Shown: piece after piece, positions 1 to 9,470 of the stretch | How positions within the stretch are numbered: position 1 is the stretch's first letter | Layout: each line of letters opens with the position of its first letter | Source: Clostridiales bacterium | GTDB lineage: Bacteria; Bacillota; Clostridia; TANB77; CAG-508 | DNA length: 64,000 nucleotides | NCBI GenBank assembly: GCA_015056485.1 | Contig: SVGD01000001.1 | Location: 71,094-135,093, forward strand | Direction of reading: 5' to 3' | Translations under genes and position numbers: made by a program | Notes under the pieces: generated by a model | Told to the model about the DNA's origin: nothing | Database searches by the model: none | What the model saw: the letters and a program-made list of their open reading frames with translations, nothing else

Positions 1-404
1 TTATTAATTTATCCGCCATTCCTACTTACGAACAAACAAAAAGCTTCGTAATACTTTGTTAAACTTCTCAAAAATCTTTTCAACATACATATGTATAGTT
101 TCAAAGATTTTTGCTCGTTTGCCTCGTCTTACTCGCTTTTGATTTGTTCTGCCTCCTTTTTTGTTTTTTGTTACTTTCATATATTTACTGTTCAATTTAA
201 AATACGGTGCTAAAATATATATTGTATCAAAACTATATCGATTTAATGAAAATTTTTTAATTTTCATTAAACTGTTATAGCAAAATCATTATTTTTTTTA
301 AATTAATAAGCCGACTGCCCTTTGAGTCTGGGAATACCCGTGAGCTTGGAGGCTTTTAATTTCAAAAAATAATATTTTGCTAATATTTATATTATAAGAA
401 TTAT
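1..404. other. Intergenic stretch with repeats, no gene seen
   Basis: No convincing gene. It holds a hairpin element (38-143), a short AT-rich hairpin (about 229-272, ATATCGATTTAATG type, also at 35.0 and 37.4 kb) and a GC-richer imperfect stem at about 306-352 (AAGCC...GGCTT around GGGAATACCC). The open frame across 22-267 lies mostly inside the hairpin element and has no ribosome site, so it is not called. Confidence 0.6.
38..143 (+). repeat. Hairpin element, family B copy 1
   Basis: About 106 bp. The left end is AAAAGCTTCGTAATAC and the right end GCCTCGTCTTACTCGCTTTTGA. Two long imperfectly complementary arms meet at a small palindrome (ACATATGTAT). The same end sequences recur at 7770-7878, 8581-8688 and 18218-18326 in the opposite orientation, while the inner stems differ but still pair. 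This looks like a mobile or structurally maintained hairpin unit. Confidence 0.7.
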
Positions 405-1646
405 CTACTCATCATATAATGGATATTTTTCACATAAAGTTGCTACTTCTTGTTTTATTTCTTCTTTCTTGTCCTCATAATTTTCTACTGTCATGTTTAT
501 AAGATTCGCTATTTTTACCATTTCTTGTTCTTTAAATCCTCTTGTTGTAACTGCTGGTGTTCCAATTCTTACGCCACTAGTTATAGTTGGTTTTTCTGTA
601 TCAAATGGTACTGAATTTTTATTAAGTGTTATTCCTATTTCATCTAATCTTTCTTCTAATTCTTTTCCTGTTATTCCTTTGTTTCTTAAATCTACTAAAA
701 TTAAATGATTGTCTGTTCCTCCTGATACTAAATTAAATCCCAATTTTACTAATTCTTCAGCTAATACTTTTGCATTTTTTATTACTTGTGCTTGATATTC
801 TTTAAATTCAGGTTTTAATGCTTCTCCGAAACATACAGCTTTTGATGCAATCACATGCATTAATGGACCACCTTGTATTCCTGGAAAAACTGATTTATCT
901 ATTGCTTTACCATATTCCTCTTTGCATAAAATTATTCCACCTCTTGGTCCTCTTAATGTTTTATGTGTTGTACTTGTTACAAAATCAGCATATTCAACTG
1001 GATTTTGATGTAATCCAGCTGCAACTAATCCTGCAATATGTGCCATATCTACCATAAATAAACTTCCTGTCTTATCAGCTATTTCTCTAAATCTTTTAAA
1101 ATCTATTTCTCTTGGATATGCACTTGCACCTGCTAGAATTAATTTTGGTTTATTTTCTATTGCTAGTCTTTCTACTTCATCATAATCTATTTTTCCTGTT
1201 TTTTCATCTACTCCATATGGAATAAAATTATATAATTTTCCTGAAAAGTTAACTTTACTTCCATGTGATAAATGTCCACCATGAGATAAATTCATTCCAA
1301 GTACTGTATCTCCTGGTTCTAATATTGCAAAATATACTGCCATATTTGCTTGAGCTCCTGAGTGAGGTTGTACATTTGCATATTCTGCTCCAAAAATTTC
1401 TTTTAATCTATCACGTGCAATATCTTCAACGATATCAACACATTCACATCCTCCGTAATATCTATGCATTGGATAACCTTCTGCATATTTATTTGTCATA
1501 TAACTACCCATTGCTTCCATTACACTATCACTTACAACATTTTCTGAAGCAATTAATTCTATTTTATTTCTTTGTCTTTGTAATTCTTTTTCTATAGTTT
1601 CATATACTTGTTTATCTTGTTTTTTTAAATTTTCAAAGGTAGGCAT
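405..1646 (-). CDS. glyA: Serine hydroxymethyltransferase
   Basis: Cytosolic PLP enzyme interconverting serine plus tetrahydrofolate with glycine plus 5,10-methylene-THF, the main one-carbon source. 413 aa, normal for bacterial GlyA. Visible are the N-terminal [11 protein letters not shown] segment, the substrate-loop [13 protein letters not shown], the cofactor-binding DMAHIAGL and the PLP-lysine motif [12 protein letters not shown] around residue 230. The ATG at 1646 is preceded by AGAGGAG. A TTTACA-17-TATAAT promoter lies upstream, so it is probably monocistronic. No clear intrinsic terminator is seen downstream. Confidence 0.98.
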   Translation of the reverse strand: MPTFENLKKQDKQVYETIEKELQRQRNKIELIASENVVSDSVMEAMGSYMTNKYAEGYPMHRYYGGCECVDIVEDIARDRLKEIFGAEYANVQPHSGAQANMAVYFAILEPGDTVLGMNLSHGGHLSHGSKVNFSGKLYNFIPYGVDEKTGKIDYDEVERLAIENKPKLILAGASAYPREIDFKRFREIADKTGSLFMVDMAHIAGLVAAGLHQNPVEYADFVTSTTHKTLRGPRGGIILCKEEYGKAIDKSVFPGIQGGPLMHVIASKAVCFGEALKPEFKEYQAQVIKNAKVLAEELVKLGFNLVSGGTDNHLILVDLRNKGITGKELEERLDEIGITLNKNSVPFDTEKPTITSGVRIGTPAVTTRGFKEQEMVKIANLINMTVENYEDKKEEIKQEVATLCEKYPLYDE

Positions 1647-1677
1647 AAAATCACTCCTCTCTTTTCACTTTAAAGGC

Positions 1678-1706
1678 ATTATATACTAAATGCAAATTCA
1701 TGTAAA
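1678..1706 (-). promoter_or_regulatory. Predicted sigma-A promoter of glyA
   Basis: On the minus strand TTTACA, a 17-bp spacer and TATAAT lie about 35-60 bp before the glyA start codon. Confidence 0.7.
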
Positions 1707-1718
1707 TAGAAAGCAGAT

Positions 1719-1760
1719 AAAAAATGCATTTGGACTATTTAATTAATCCAAATGCATTTC
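1719..1760 (-). terminator. Intrinsic terminator overlapping the end of the small upstream gene
   Basis: The inverted repeat AAATGCATTTGGA / TCCAAATGCATTT is followed on the minus strand by a T-run. Its first arm is made of the last codons (Met-His-Leu-Asp, stop) of the 1743-2084 gene, so termination signal and coding end overlap. Confidence 0.75.
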
Positions 1761-2084
1761 TTGTTGCATTAGTAAATCATCTAACACATCTTGTAATCCT
1801 ACTGGCGTTACTTTATTCTTTTTTAGCACATTTATTATTTCTATAACTTTTTTTGAACTATCACATACATTTTTTATATTATTGCTTTCAATATATATTC
1901 CATCTTTTTCATACTCTTTTTTTAATATTTCTATTCCATATTTTGCTTCATCTTCATTTAAAATATTATTGATATCATTCTTTGTTTGGTAATATTCTAG
2001 CTCTACTCTATGGTTTATTTTTGCTTCTTGTAAGTCATCCCATCCTAAAAAAGTTCCACCATGATAAGTCCTTGAAGCCTCCAA
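1743..2084 (-). CDS. Small conserved hypothetical protein, TTG start
   Basis: 113 aa, soluble, charged, no signal peptide or membrane segment. The start is TTG, chosen because a canonical AGGAGG sits 7-8 bases upstream. A YGIEILKKEYEKDG stretch in the middle and a KNKVTPVGLQDVLDDLL end recall a family of roughly 100-residue clostridial proteins (DUF6514-like). I am not sure of that assignment and no function is known to me. It is monocistronic, ending in its own terminator whose stem includes the last codons. Confidence 0.65.
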   Translation of the reverse strand: MEASRTYHGGTFLGWDDLQEAKINHRVELEYYQTKNDINNILNEDEAKYGIEILKKEYEKDGIYIESNNIKNVCDSSKKVIEIINVLKKNKVTPVGLQDVLDDLLMQQEMHLD

Positions 2085-2260
2085 AGTTTTTCCTCCTCTT
2101 TTGTTTTTTCGTACTTTACAACTATACTATACATATATACCAAAAAGCAAGTTAAATCGTATGCAAAAAAAGCCTATATTTCAATCTTTTTCGACAAATG
2201 AATTTTGTATTTTAGAATTTGGTAGTTGGATTTGTTAATACAAATTTTATTTCAACCGTT

Positions 2261-2419
2261 GTAGGGGTCGCCGCCCTCGGCGACCCGTAAACTATTATGA
2301 TTTATCTGTGCAAACATAATGTCCTTCAGTACAAATTAATTAATCATCATTCAATAAATTAAACCGTAAAATATAGTAATTCCTTCAATGCACGGGTCGC
2401 CGAGGGCGGCGACCCCTAC
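2261..2419. repeat. Family A palindromic repeats, inverted pair
   Basis: The unit at 2261-2287 begins GTAGGGGTCGCC and ends GGCGACCCG. Its reverse complement occurs at 2393-2419. Each unit is itself a short hairpin. The flank before the second copy (AGTAATTCCTTCAATGCA) resembles the flank of the copies at 23.25 and 40.1 kb, suggesting that the mobile unit is longer than the palindrome. Confidence 0.8.
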
Positions 2420-2460
2420 AATTCATTTAAATTTTATATAATTTTTTATAACCATTGGCA

Positions 2461-2489
2461 AAAAAAGAAAGGCCAAGCCTTTCTTTTTA
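2461..2489 (-). terminator. Intrinsic terminator of acpP
   Basis: AAAGAAAGGC-CAA-GCCTTTCTTT hairpin ending in a T-run on the minus strand, directly after the acpP stop. Confidence 0.85.
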
Positions 2490-2490
2490 T

Positions 2491-2730
2491 CTATATATTT
2501 TCTTTTATGTAGTCAACTACGTCACCAACTGATACAACTTTTTCTGCATCTGCGTCTGGTATTTCTAAATCGAATTCTTCTTCTAAAGCCATTATCAATT
2601 CAACTATGTCTAATGAATCAGCTCCTAAGTCATCTATAAAAGATGCTTCTAATGTTACAGCTGCTTCAGCTACGCCTAATTGTTCTATTATGATTTCTTT
2701 TACTTTTTCAAAAATATCTTCTGAACTCAT
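2491..2730 (-). CDS. acpP: Acyl carrier protein
   Basis: 79 aa acidic carrier that holds fatty acyl chains on a 4'-phosphopantetheine arm during type II fatty acid synthesis. The attachment site is the serine of [12 protein letters not shown] (around residue 39), followed by the conserved helix [19 protein letters not shown] precedes the ATG. It lies 86 bp downstream of plsX, the usual Firmicutes neighbour. It also has its own consensus promoter in that gap, consistent with the high demand for ACP. Confidence 0.97.
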   Translation of the reverse strand: MSSEDIFEKVKEIIIEQLGVAEAAVTLEASFIDDLGADSLDIVELIMALEEEFDLEIPDADAEKVVSVGDVVDYIKENI

Positions 2731-2779
2731 AGGTTTTCTTACACCTCCTTAAAAATGTTTGTCACATTCGCTACTTAGA

Positions 2780-2808
2780 ATATTATATGGTTATTAAACT
2801 ATTGTCAA
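2780..2808 (-). promoter_or_regulatory. Predicted promoter of acpP
   Basis: Minus-strand TTGACA, 17 bp, TAATAT (or 15 bp and TATAAT) inside the plsX-acpP gap, giving acpP transcription independent of plsX. Confidence 0.7.
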
Positions 2809-2816
2809 TACTTTTT

Positions 2817-3836
2817 TTATATTTTTTCAAATTCTTTTATCATTAAATCTACTGCTTTACTTTCTGCAAATTTTTCTGCTTGTTTTATTGTGCAATAAAA
2901 TAAATATTCATCACTACTTCCATGTGCTTTTACAACAGGTTTTTTAACTCCTAAAAATAATGCTCCACCATATTCTTTATAATCCATTGTTTTACTAAAT
3001 CTTTTTATTGATGGTAATGCTGGAATTGCACAAAGTGTAGTCCACAAATTTCTTTTTAAGCTTTCTGTTAATGTTCTTTTTACAAGTTTTCCTACACCTT
3101 CAACTGTTTTTAAGAATATATTTCCTGTAAATCCATCAGTAATTACAGCATCAATTTGACCTGAAAGTGCTTCTCTACCTTCTACATTTCCTATAAAGTT
3201 TATATCATATTTTTCAGCATTTTCTTTTAGTAATTGGTAACTTTCTTTCATTAATTCATTACCTTTTGTTTCTTCTGTACCAATATTCAATAATCCTATA
3301 ACTGGTTTTTCCATTTTATAAATGTTCTTAAGATATATATTAGCCATTTGTGCAAACTGTAATAAGTTAACTGGTTTACAATTTGTGTTAGCTCCTGCAT
3401 CAACTAACATTACACCTTTTTTATATGCTGGTAACATTGGAGCAAGTGCTGGTCTATCAATACCTTTTATTCTACCTACTAATAAAGTAGCTCCTGTTAA
3501 GAGTGCTCCTGAATTTCCAGCAGAAATAAAAACATCACCATTTCCTTCTTTTAATGATTTAAATCCAACTACCATTGAAGAATCTTTTTTATGTTTTATA
3601 GCTTGTGTAGGTATATCTTCCATTTCTATTGTTTCCGTAGCATTAATTATACTTAATCGTTCTGAAATTTCTTTTATATCATCTTTATTATATAATTCTT
3701 TTATTCTGTTTTTTATAACTTCTTCTTTACCAATTAAAACTATTTCTGAATTAATTTCATTTATTGCTTTTACAGCACCTTTTATATTTGCATCAGGTGC
3801 ATTATCTCCACCCATAGCATCTAATAAAATTCTCAT
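2817..3836 (-). CDS. plsX: Phosphate acyltransferase PlsX
   Basis: Makes acyl-phosphate from acyl-ACP, the first step of the PlsX/PlsY route to phospholipids; peripheral to the membrane. 339 aa, standard length. Conserved features are the start MRILLDAMGGDNAP, MVVGFKSLKEG, SAGNSGALL and LVDAGAN. GGAAGG precedes the ATG. It is followed by acpP, whose product supplies its substrate. Confidence 0.97.
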   Translation of the reverse strand: MRILLDAMGGDNAPDANIKGAVKAINEINSEIVLIGKEEVIKNRIKELYNKDDIKEISERLSIINATETIEMEDIPTQAIKHKKDSSMVVGFKSLKEGNGDVFISAGNSGALLTGATLLVGRIKGIDRPALAPMLPAYKKGVMLVDAGANTNCKPVNLLQFAQMANIYLKNIYKMEKPVIGLLNIGTEETKGNELMKESYQLLKENAEKYDINFIGNVEGREALSGQIDAVITDGFTGNIFLKTVEGVGKLVKRTLTESLKRNLWTTLCAIPALPSIKRFSKTMDYKEYGGALFLGVKKPVVKAHGSSDEYLFYCTIKQAEKFAESKAVDLMIKEFEKI

Positions 3837-3978
3837 GTAAAAAACCTTCCTTATCTATAATATATTTTCTATTTACCTATTTTATTATTTTATTGAGAAA
3901 AAAGCAATAGTTATTATCTAGAAAATTTGAATGATTTATTAGTTGTTTAAATATAAATTGTTATTTGTCTTTTTAAAC

Positions 3979-4027
3979 GTAGGGGTCGGTCTTGACCGAC
4001 CCTGGGCAGGTCAAGACCTGCCCCTAC
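3979..4027. repeat. Family A repeat, two back-to-back palindromes
   Basis: Two adjacent hairpin units: GTAGGGGTCGG...CCGACCC (3979-4002) and GGGCAGGTC...GACCTGCCCCTAC (4004-4027). Outer ends are inverted GTAGGGG/CCCCTAC. The same double arrangement occurs at 44864-44913. It lies in the 300-bp gap between plsX and tuf, which holds nothing else but the tuf terminator. Confidence 0.8.
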
Positions 4028-4082
4028 AATATTTGTAATCAATTTATCTATACAAATTACATTTTTCTACATAAATTTTAAC

Positions 4083-4120
4083 AAAAAAATTAGAGACAAT
4101 AAATTGTCTCTAATTTTTTT
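4083..4120 (-). terminator. Intrinsic terminator of tuf (str operon)
   Basis: AAATTAGAGACAAT/ATTGTCTCTAATTT hairpin followed by T residues on the minus strand, just after tuf. Confidence 0.85.
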
Positions 4121-4136
4121 ATATAATTTCTAAATA

Positions 4137-5339
4137 TTATTCAATTATATCTGAAACTATACCAGAACCTACTGTTCTTCCACCTTCACGGATAGCGAAT
4201 CTTAATCCTTTTTCCATAGCGATTGGTGTGATTAATTCGATTGTCATTGTGATGTTATCTCCTGGCATTACCATTTCTGTTCCTTCTGGTAAATCGATTA
4301 ATCCTGTAACGTCTGTTGTTCTGAAATAGAATTGTGGTCTATATCCATTGAAGAATGGTGTATGACGTCCACCTTCTTCTTTTGTTAGAACGTAAACTTC
4401 TGCTTTGAATTTTGTATGAGGTTTGATTGAACCTGGTTTAGCTAATACTTGACCTCTTTCGATTTCTGTTCTTTGGATTCCTCTTAAAAGAACTCCTATG
4501 TTATCTCCAGCTTCTGCTTGGTCTAATAATTTTCTGAACATTTCAACACCTGTTACAACTGTTTTCTTAGCTTCTGCTGCTAATCCAACTATTTCAACTT
4601 CGTCTGAAACTTTAACAATTCCTCTTTCAACTCTACCTGTAGCAACTGTTCCTCTACCTGTTATAGAGAATACGTCTTCTACTGGCATTAAGAAGTCACC
4701 ATCTGTTGGTCTGTCTGGAGTTGGTATATATGAATCTACTGCATCCATTAATTCTTTCATACAAGCATATTCAGCTGCATTTGGATCTGTTGCTGAACTT
4801 TCTAATACTTTTAATGAAGAACCTTTAACGATTGGAATTTCGTCTCCTGGGAATTCGTAGCTAGATAATAAGTCTCTAACTTCCATTTCAACTAATTCTA
4901 ATAATTCTGGGTCATCAACCATGTCACATTTGTTCATGTAAACAACGATATATTTAACACCAACTTGTCTTGCAAGTAGTATATGCTCTCTTGTTTGAGG
5001 CATTGGACCGTCAGCTGCAGAAACAACTAATATTGCTCCGTCCATTTGAGCTGCACCTGTGATCATGTTTTTAACGTAGTCAGCGTGTCCAGGACAGTCA
5101 ACGTGTGCATAGTGTCTATTTTCTGTTTCATATTCAACGTGTGCTGTGTTAATTGTGATTCCTCTTGCTTTTTCTTCTGGAGCACCGTCAATTTGATCAT
5201 ATGCTGCAAATTGAGCCTTTCCTAATAATCCTAAAAATTTTGTAATAGCTGCTGTTGTTGTTGTTTTTCCGTGGTCAACGTGACCGATTGTACCGATATT
5301 AACGTGCGGTTTTGTTCTTTCGAACTTCTCTTTTGCCAT
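4137..5339 (-). CDS. tuf: Elongation factor Tu
   Basis: GTPase delivering aminoacyl-tRNA to the ribosomal A site. 400 aa. The G1 motif GHVDHGKTT, the effector [21 protein letters not shown] and NKCDM are all intact, followed by domains 2 and 3 with the usual TGRVERG, and a VVSDIIE-type end. Last gene of the str operon (rpsL-rpsG-fusA-tuf). It contains no in-frame CGG: all CGG trinucleotides here fall across codons as NNC GGN. If CGG disturbs reading in this organism, that is what a very highly expressed gene should show. Confidence 0.99.
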   Translation of the reverse strand: MAKEKFERTKPHVNIGTIGHVDHGKTTTTAAITKFLGLLGKAQFAAYDQIDGAPEEKARGITINTAHVEYETENRHYAHVDCPGHADYVKNMITGAAQMDGAILVVSAADGPMPQTREHILLARQVGVKYIVVYMNKCDMVDDPELLELVEMEVRDLLSSYEFPGDEIPIVKGSSLKVLESSATDPNAAEYACMKELMDAVDSYIPTPDRPTDGDFLMPVEDVFSITGRGTVATGRVERGIVKVSDEVEIVGLAAEAKKTVVTGVEMFRKLLDQAEAGDNIGVLLRGIQRTEIERGQVLAKPGSIKPHTKFKAEVYVLTKEEGGRHTPFFNGYRPQFYFRTTDVTGLIDLPEGTEMVMPGDNITMTIELITPIAMEKGLRFAIREGGRTVGSGIVSDIIE

Positions 5340-5502
5340 TTAATATTCCTCCTTTAAATTACGAAGCAATTTGTACTTTTCACCTTTAACAGTGAATTTA
5401 CTTCGCTTTTATATTTTAAAAATTTAATAACAAAATTTTTTAAGCAAATGTATTTTATAACATTTGGCATTTTTTTGCAATACCTTTTTTGTTTTTAATT
5501 TT

Positions 5503-5601
5503 GAAATGTGAAGTGCGAGGTGTGAGGTGTGAAGTGTGAAATTTATAAACTTAAAATAGATATTAAATTATCCCACTTCCCACTTCTCACTTCTCACTTC
5601 T
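5503..5601. repeat. Heptad repeat hairpin (GAAGTGN family)
   Basis: The left arm (5503-5541) is a run of 7-base units GAAGTGC, GAGGTGT, GAGGTGT, GAAGTGT. The right arm (5572-5601) is its complement in 7-base register: CCCACTT, CCCACTT, CTCACTT, CTCACTT. About 30 AT-rich bases form the loop. It lies between fusA and tuf. Related copies are at 29221-29319 and 46501-46594, and a single arm lies inside the pilin-like gene at 37132-37157. Confidence 0.85.
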
Positions 5602-5606
5602 AAAAA

Positions 5607-7691
5607 TTAATCTTCTTTTTTAGTTCTAGCTGCAACTATCTTTTCTAAAACAGATTTTGGAACTTCTTCATAATGGCTTGGTTCCATAGAATATGTTCCT
5701 CTACCTTGTGTTTTTGAACGTAAGTCTGTTGCATAACCAAACATATCTGATAATGGGATGAATGCTCTTATTATTTGCATTCCACTTCTAGCTTCCATTC
5801 CTTCCATTCTTCCACGTCTTGAGTTAACGTCTCCTATAACATCTCCCATGTATTCTTCAGGAACTGTTACTTCAACTTTCATTATAGGTTCTAGAATTAC
5901 TGCTTTACCTTGTCTACATCCTTCTTTGAATGCCATTGAACCAGCAATTTTGAACGCCATTTCAGAAGAGTCAACATCATGGTAAGAACCATCTACTAAA
6001 GTAGCTTTGAAGTCTATAACTGGGTATCCAGCTAATATACCACTTTCAGCAGCTTCACGAATACCTTCTTCTGTTGGTTTAACGTATTCTTTAGGAACAA
6101 CACCACCAACGATTTTACTTTCGAATTGTATTCCTGTACCTGGTTCTAATGGTTCCATTTCTAGCCATACGTGTCCATATTGTCCACGTCCACCAGATTG
6201 ACGGATGAATTTTCCTTCAACTCTTACTTTGTTTCTAATTGTTTCTTTGTAAGAAACTTGTGGTTTACCTACATTACATTCTACTTTGAATTCTCTTTTC
6301 AATCTATCTACGATGATATCTAAGTGTAATTCTCCCATACCTGCAATAATAGTTTGACCTGTTTCATGGTTTGTATATGTTTTGAATGTTGGATCTTCTT
6401 CTGCTAATTTTGCAAGTGCTATACCCATTTTTTCTTGAGCTACTTTATCTTTTGGCTCAATAGCTATTTCGATAACTGGCTCTGGGAATTCCATAGATTC
6501 TAATATAACTGGATGCCCAATATCACATAATGTATCTCCAGTTGTAACTTCTTTTAATCCAACTGCTGCTGCAATATCTCCAGCATAAACTTTATCTATG
6601 TCTTCTCTATGGTTAGCATGCATTTGAAGAATTCTTCCGATTCTTTCTTTTTTATCTTTGTTAGCATTTAATACTGTTGAACCTGATTCTAATGTTCCTG
6701 AATATACTCTAAAGAAACATAATTTTCCAACGAATGGGTCAGTAGCAATTTTAAATGCTAAAGCTGCGAAAGGTTCTGAATCAGATGTTTTTCTTTCTGT
6801 TTCATCTCCATCTAATGTAACACCTTTTATATCTGGTATATCTAATGGTGATGGCATGAATTCTACAATGTAGTTTAATAATTCTTGTACACCTTTGTTT
6901 TTATATGATGAACCACAGCAAACTGGAACTATTTTGTTAGCTAATGTTCCTAGTCTTAAACCTTTTTTGATTTCTTCTTCTGATAAATCTCCTTCGTCAA
7001 GATATTTCATCATTAATTCATCATCTTGTTCTGCAGCTGCTTCTATCATTTCACTTCTATATTTTTCTGCTGTTTCAACTAAATCTGCTGGAATATCTGT
7101 TTCTTCAATAACTTTTCCTAAATCATCTTTATGGATGAAAGCTTTCATTTTTATTAAATCAACTATTCCTGCAAAAGTATCTTCAGCTCCTACTGGTATT
7201 TCAACTGGAATTGCATTTGCATTTAATCTATCTTTCATTTGATTTACACAAGCAAAGAAATCTGCTCCTGTAGTATCCATTTTGTTTACATATGCCATTC
7301 TTGGAACACCATATTTATCTGCTTGTCTCCAAACAGTTTCTGATTGAGGTTGAACTCCACCTTTTGCACAAAATACTGTAACAGAACCATCTAATACTCT
7401 TAAAGATCTTTCAACTTCAACTGTAAAGTCAACGTGACCAGGAGTATCGATGATGTTTATTCTATGGTTTAACCATTGACATGTTGTTGCAGCAGAAGTA
7501 ATTGTTATACCTCTTTCTTGCTCTTGTGCCATCCAGTCCATTGTTGCTTCACCTTCGTGAGTTTCACCTATTTTGTGGTTAACACCTGTATAGAAAAGAA
7601 TTCTCTCTGTAGTAGTTGTTTTTCCTGCATCGATGTGAGCCATTATTCCTATATTTCTTGTTCTCTCTAACGGAAATGCTCTACCTGCCAT
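5607..7691 (-). CDS. fusA: Elongation factor G
   Basis: Ribosomal translocase GTPase, 694 aa. Visible are G1 [12 protein letters not shown], switch [24 protein letters not shown] and [10 protein letters not shown], then the domain II-V sequence through GGVVPKEY and the C-terminal [17 protein letters not shown]. The start at 7691 has a GAGGAG site. Part of the str operon, but separated from rpsG by two unrelated repeat units. No in-frame CGG. Confidence 0.99.
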   Translation of the reverse strand: MAGRAFPLERTRNIGIMAHIDAGKTTTTERILFYTGVNHKIGETHEGEATMDWMAQEQERGITITSAATTCQWLNHRINIIDTPGHVDFTVEVERSLRVLDGSVTVFCAKGGVQPQSETVWRQADKYGVPRMAYVNKMDTTGADFFACVNQMKDRLNANAIPVEIPVGAEDTFAGIVDLIKMKAFIHKDDLGKVIEETDIPADLVETAEKYRSEMIEAAAEQDDELMMKYLDEGDLSEEEIKKGLRLGTLANKIVPVCCGSSYKNKGVQELLNYIVEFMPSPLDIPDIKGVTLDGDETERKTSDSEPFAALAFKIATDPFVGKLCFFRVYSGTLESGSTVLNANKDKKERIGRILQMHANHREDIDKVYAGDIAAAVGLKEVTTGDTLCDIGHPVILESMEFPEPVIEIAIEPKDKVAQEKMGIALAKLAEEDPTFKTYTNHETGQTIIAGMGELHLDIIVDRLKREFKVECNVGKPQVSYKETIRNKVRVEGKFIRQSGGRGQYGHVWLEMEPLEPGTGIQFESKIVGGVVPKEYVKPTEEGIREAAESGILAGYPVIDFKATLVDGSYHDVDSSEMAFKIAGSMAFKEGCRQGKAVILEPIMKVEVTVPEEYMGDVIGDVNSRRGRMEGMEARSGMQIIRAFIPLSDMFGYATDLRSKTQGRGTYSMEPSHYEEVPKSVLEKIVAARTKKED

Positions 7692-7725
7692 AATTTTCTC
7701 CTCTCTATTTTTTATTTTTCATTTT

Positions 7726-7749
7726 CGGACGACCAATGGTCGCCCCTAC
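7726..7749. repeat. Family A palindromic repeat
   Basis: A CGGACGACCAATGGTCGC unit running into CCCTAC. Identical at the core to the copies at 23253, 35163, 40104 and 41784. It lies directly upstream of fusA. Confidence 0.8.
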
Positions 7750-7769
7750 ACTTTTCAATTCAAATTTTT

Positions 7770-7878
7770 ATCAAAAACGAGTATTGCTAGGCATTTTAAA
7801 TCAAAAAAGCGGAGATGTACAAAGGTACATTGAGCATTTTTTGTATTTAAAATAACAACGCAAGACGAAGTTTTTCAT
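7770..7878 (-). repeat. Hairpin element, family B copy 2
   Basis: On the minus strand it begins ATGAAAAACTTCG, eight bases after the rpsG stop, and ends TACTCGTTTTTGA. The arms pair imperfectly around a GTACC/GGTAC tip. It occupies the rpsG-fusA spacer of the str operon. Confidence 0.75.
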
Positions 7879-7885
7879 AAAAATT

Positions 7886-8356
7886 TTACCATTTGTAATG
7901 TGCGAAAGCCTTATTAGCTTCAGCCATTCTATGCATATCTTCTTTCTTTTTGAAAGAACCACCTGTGCTGTTTAAAGCATCGATGATTTCGTTGGCTAAT
8001 TTTTCAGCCATTGTTTTTTCATGTCTGTTTCTAGCATAATTTACTAACCATCTTAATCCTAATGTTTGTCTTCTTTCAGCTCTTATTTCGATAGGAACTT
8101 GGTATGTTGCTCCTCCTACTCTTCTAGCTTTAACTTCAAGAACTGGCATTATATTATTTAATGCTGCTTCAAAAACTTCTAATGCATCTTTTCCTTCTTT
8201 TTCTTTTATGATATCAAATGCATCATATACTATTTTTTGAGCAACTGTTTTTTTACCATCTAACATAACATTGTTGATTAATTTTGTTACAACTTTACTG
8301 TTATATATAGGATCTGCTAGAACATCTCTTTTTGCTATATATCCTCTTCTTGGCAC
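7886..8356 (-). CDS. rpsG: 30S ribosomal protein S7
   Basis: Primary 16S rRNA-binding protein that nucleates the 30S head and lines the E-site region. 156 aa, full length, from [13 protein letters not shown] through the [13 protein letters not shown] motif to the end KAFAHYKW. The start is GTG at 8356 with AAGGAG 8 bases upstream. Second gene of the str operon. The 339-bp gap from rpsL and the 194-bp gap to fusA are unusually long for this operon and hold family B hairpins. Confidence 0.99.
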   Translation of the reverse strand: MPRRGYIAKRDVLADPIYNSKVVTKLINNVMLDGKKTVAQKIVYDAFDIIKEKEGKDALEVFEAALNNIMPVLEVKARRVGGATYQVPIEIRAERRQTLGLRWLVNYARNRHEKTMAEKLANEIIDALNSTGGSFKKKEDMHRMAEANKAFAHYKW

Positions 8357-8695
8357 TATTCTTCACTCCTTTTCTAAGATGTGTAATATTTACACTCTTT
8401 AATTTTGTATTTTAAATAAAATACATTAGTTACTCTGAAGGACTTTTGTCCTCCCGTTTAGTGCAATAAATCTATATTTATTTAGTAGTTTGTTATATGA
8501 ACTATAAAATCATACATCATACTTCTATTTATCATATCTCTTTATTTAGCACTATTTTTCAGACCGTATTTTTTAAATTTATCAAAAGCGAGTAATACTA
8601 GGAAAACAAATAAATTTTTTTGAGACTATACATCTGTATGTCGATAAAAAATTTATGTAGTTTGACAACGTAGTACGAAGCTTTTCATGAATTTT
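8357..8695. other. rpsL-rpsG spacer, no gene, hairpin element inside
   Basis: 339 bp within an operon that is normally compact. It contains family B hairpin copy 3 (8581-8688), and the rest is AT-rich with no open frame or clear promoter. Confidence 0.75.
8581..8688 (-). repeat. Hairpin element, family B copy 3
   Basis: On the minus strand it starts ATGAAAAGCTTCGTACTACG, seven bases after the rpsL stop, and ends CCTAGTATTACTCGCTTTTGAT. The centre holds ACATACAGATGTAT, which resembles the centre of copy 1. Confidence 0.75.
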
Positions 8696-9109
8696 TTATT
8701 TTTTTGGTCTTTTTGCTCCATACTTAGATCTTGCTTGCATTCTGTCTTTAACTCCTGCTGTATCTAATGTTCCTCTAATAATATGGTATCTAACACCAGG
8801 GATATCTTTTACCCTTCCACCTCTTATTAAAACAACACTGTGTTCTTGTAAGTTGTGTCCAATTCCTGGAATATAAGATGTAACTTCATATCCGTTTGAA
8901 AGTCTAACTCTGGCAACTTTTCTTAAAGCTGAGTTAGGTTTTTTAGGTGTAACTGTTTTTACAACTGTACATACTCCTCTTTTTTGTGGAGATTTATGAT
9001 TTGTTTGTCTGTTTAATTTTGAGTTAAATCCCTTTAACAATGCTGGAGCTTTAGCTTTTGACGCAGTTGTTTTTCTACCTTTTCTTACTAATTGATTAAT
9101 TGTAGGCAC
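8696..9109 (-). CDS. rpsL: 30S ribosomal protein S12
   Basis: Decoding-centre protein of the small subunit, 137 aa. The conserved [16 protein letters not shown] and [17 protein letters not shown] blocks, which hold the classical streptomycin-resistance positions, are present with wild-type lysines. The start is GTG at 9109 behind AGGAGGTG. First gene of the str operon, with a consensus promoter 40-70 bp upstream. S12 monitors codon-anticodon pairing, so it is relevant to the frame anomalies, but nothing unusual is visible in it. Confidence 0.99.
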   Translation of the reverse strand: MPTINQLVRKGRKTTASKAKAPALLKGFNSKLNRQTNHKSPQKRGVCTVVKTVTPKKPNSALRKVARVRLSNGYEVTSYIPGIGHNLQEHSVVLIRGGRVKDIPGVRYHIIRGTLDTAGVKDRMQARSKYGAKRPKK

Positions 9110-9149
9110 TTTCCTTCTTCACCTCCTATTTTTTCACATTAACTCAAAT

Positions 9150-9178
9150 ATTTTACCATTTTATGAATTTAATGTCAA
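9150..9178 (-). promoter_or_regulatory. Predicted promoter of the str operon
   Basis: Minus-strand TTGACA, 17-bp spacer, TAAAAT, ahead of rpsL. Confidence 0.75.
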
Positions 9179-9263
9179 TACAAAAACATTATTTTTTCTT
9201 AGGGAAATATATTATTCAATGAAATCAAATTTATATCAAAATTACAAATTATTATATTGTATG

Positions 9264-9403
9264 TATTTGGAATTTAGAGTTTGGAATTTGGTAATATAAA
9301 GAAACATCGGACGACTATTAGCGCCTCTACAACATATACAATTAAATTTTTGGTATATTTCAATTTCCAATCTCCAATCACCAAACTCCAATTACCAAAT
9401 TCA
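9264..9403. repeat. Heptad repeat hairpin (TTTGGAA family) with nested palindrome
   Basis: The left arm (9264-9295) reads in sevens TTTGGAA, TTTAGAG, TTTGGAA, TTTGGTA. The right arm (9360-9403) is the complementary series CAATTTC, CAATCTC, CAATCAC, CAAACTC, CAATTAC, CAAATTC. A degenerate family A palindrome (9308-9330) sits between the arms. Partial arms recur at about 2212, 34937 and 37330. Confidence 0.8.
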
Positions 9404-9470
9404 ATTTATTTTTCGTATATTTTATCCTTTTATGGAAAAAATGTTAATGTATTTAAATGGAGGTATTTTT

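Larger units (their letters stand above)
2085..2490. other. Intergenic region with an inverted pair of palindromic repeats
   Basis: No gene. A partial heptad-type repeat (TTTAGAATTTGGTAGTTGG) lies at about 2212-2231. Palindromic units of the GTAGGGGTCGCC family lie in opposite orientation at 2261-2287 and 2393-2419, about 105 bp apart and nearly perfect reverse complements. The acpP terminator closes the region. Confidence 0.8.

Noticed and set aside
22..267. 81-residue open frame on the minus strand
   Set aside because: Mostly inside a hairpin repeat element, basic low-complexity product, no ribosome site.
2261..2419. CRISPR array
   Set aside because: The repeats are individually palindromic, unevenly spaced and scattered over the whole window, with no regular spacers or cas genes.
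9110..9470. Ribosomal-protein leader or riboswitch upstream of rpsL
   Set aside because: Only a promoter and an inverted heptad array are visible; no known leader structure recognised.
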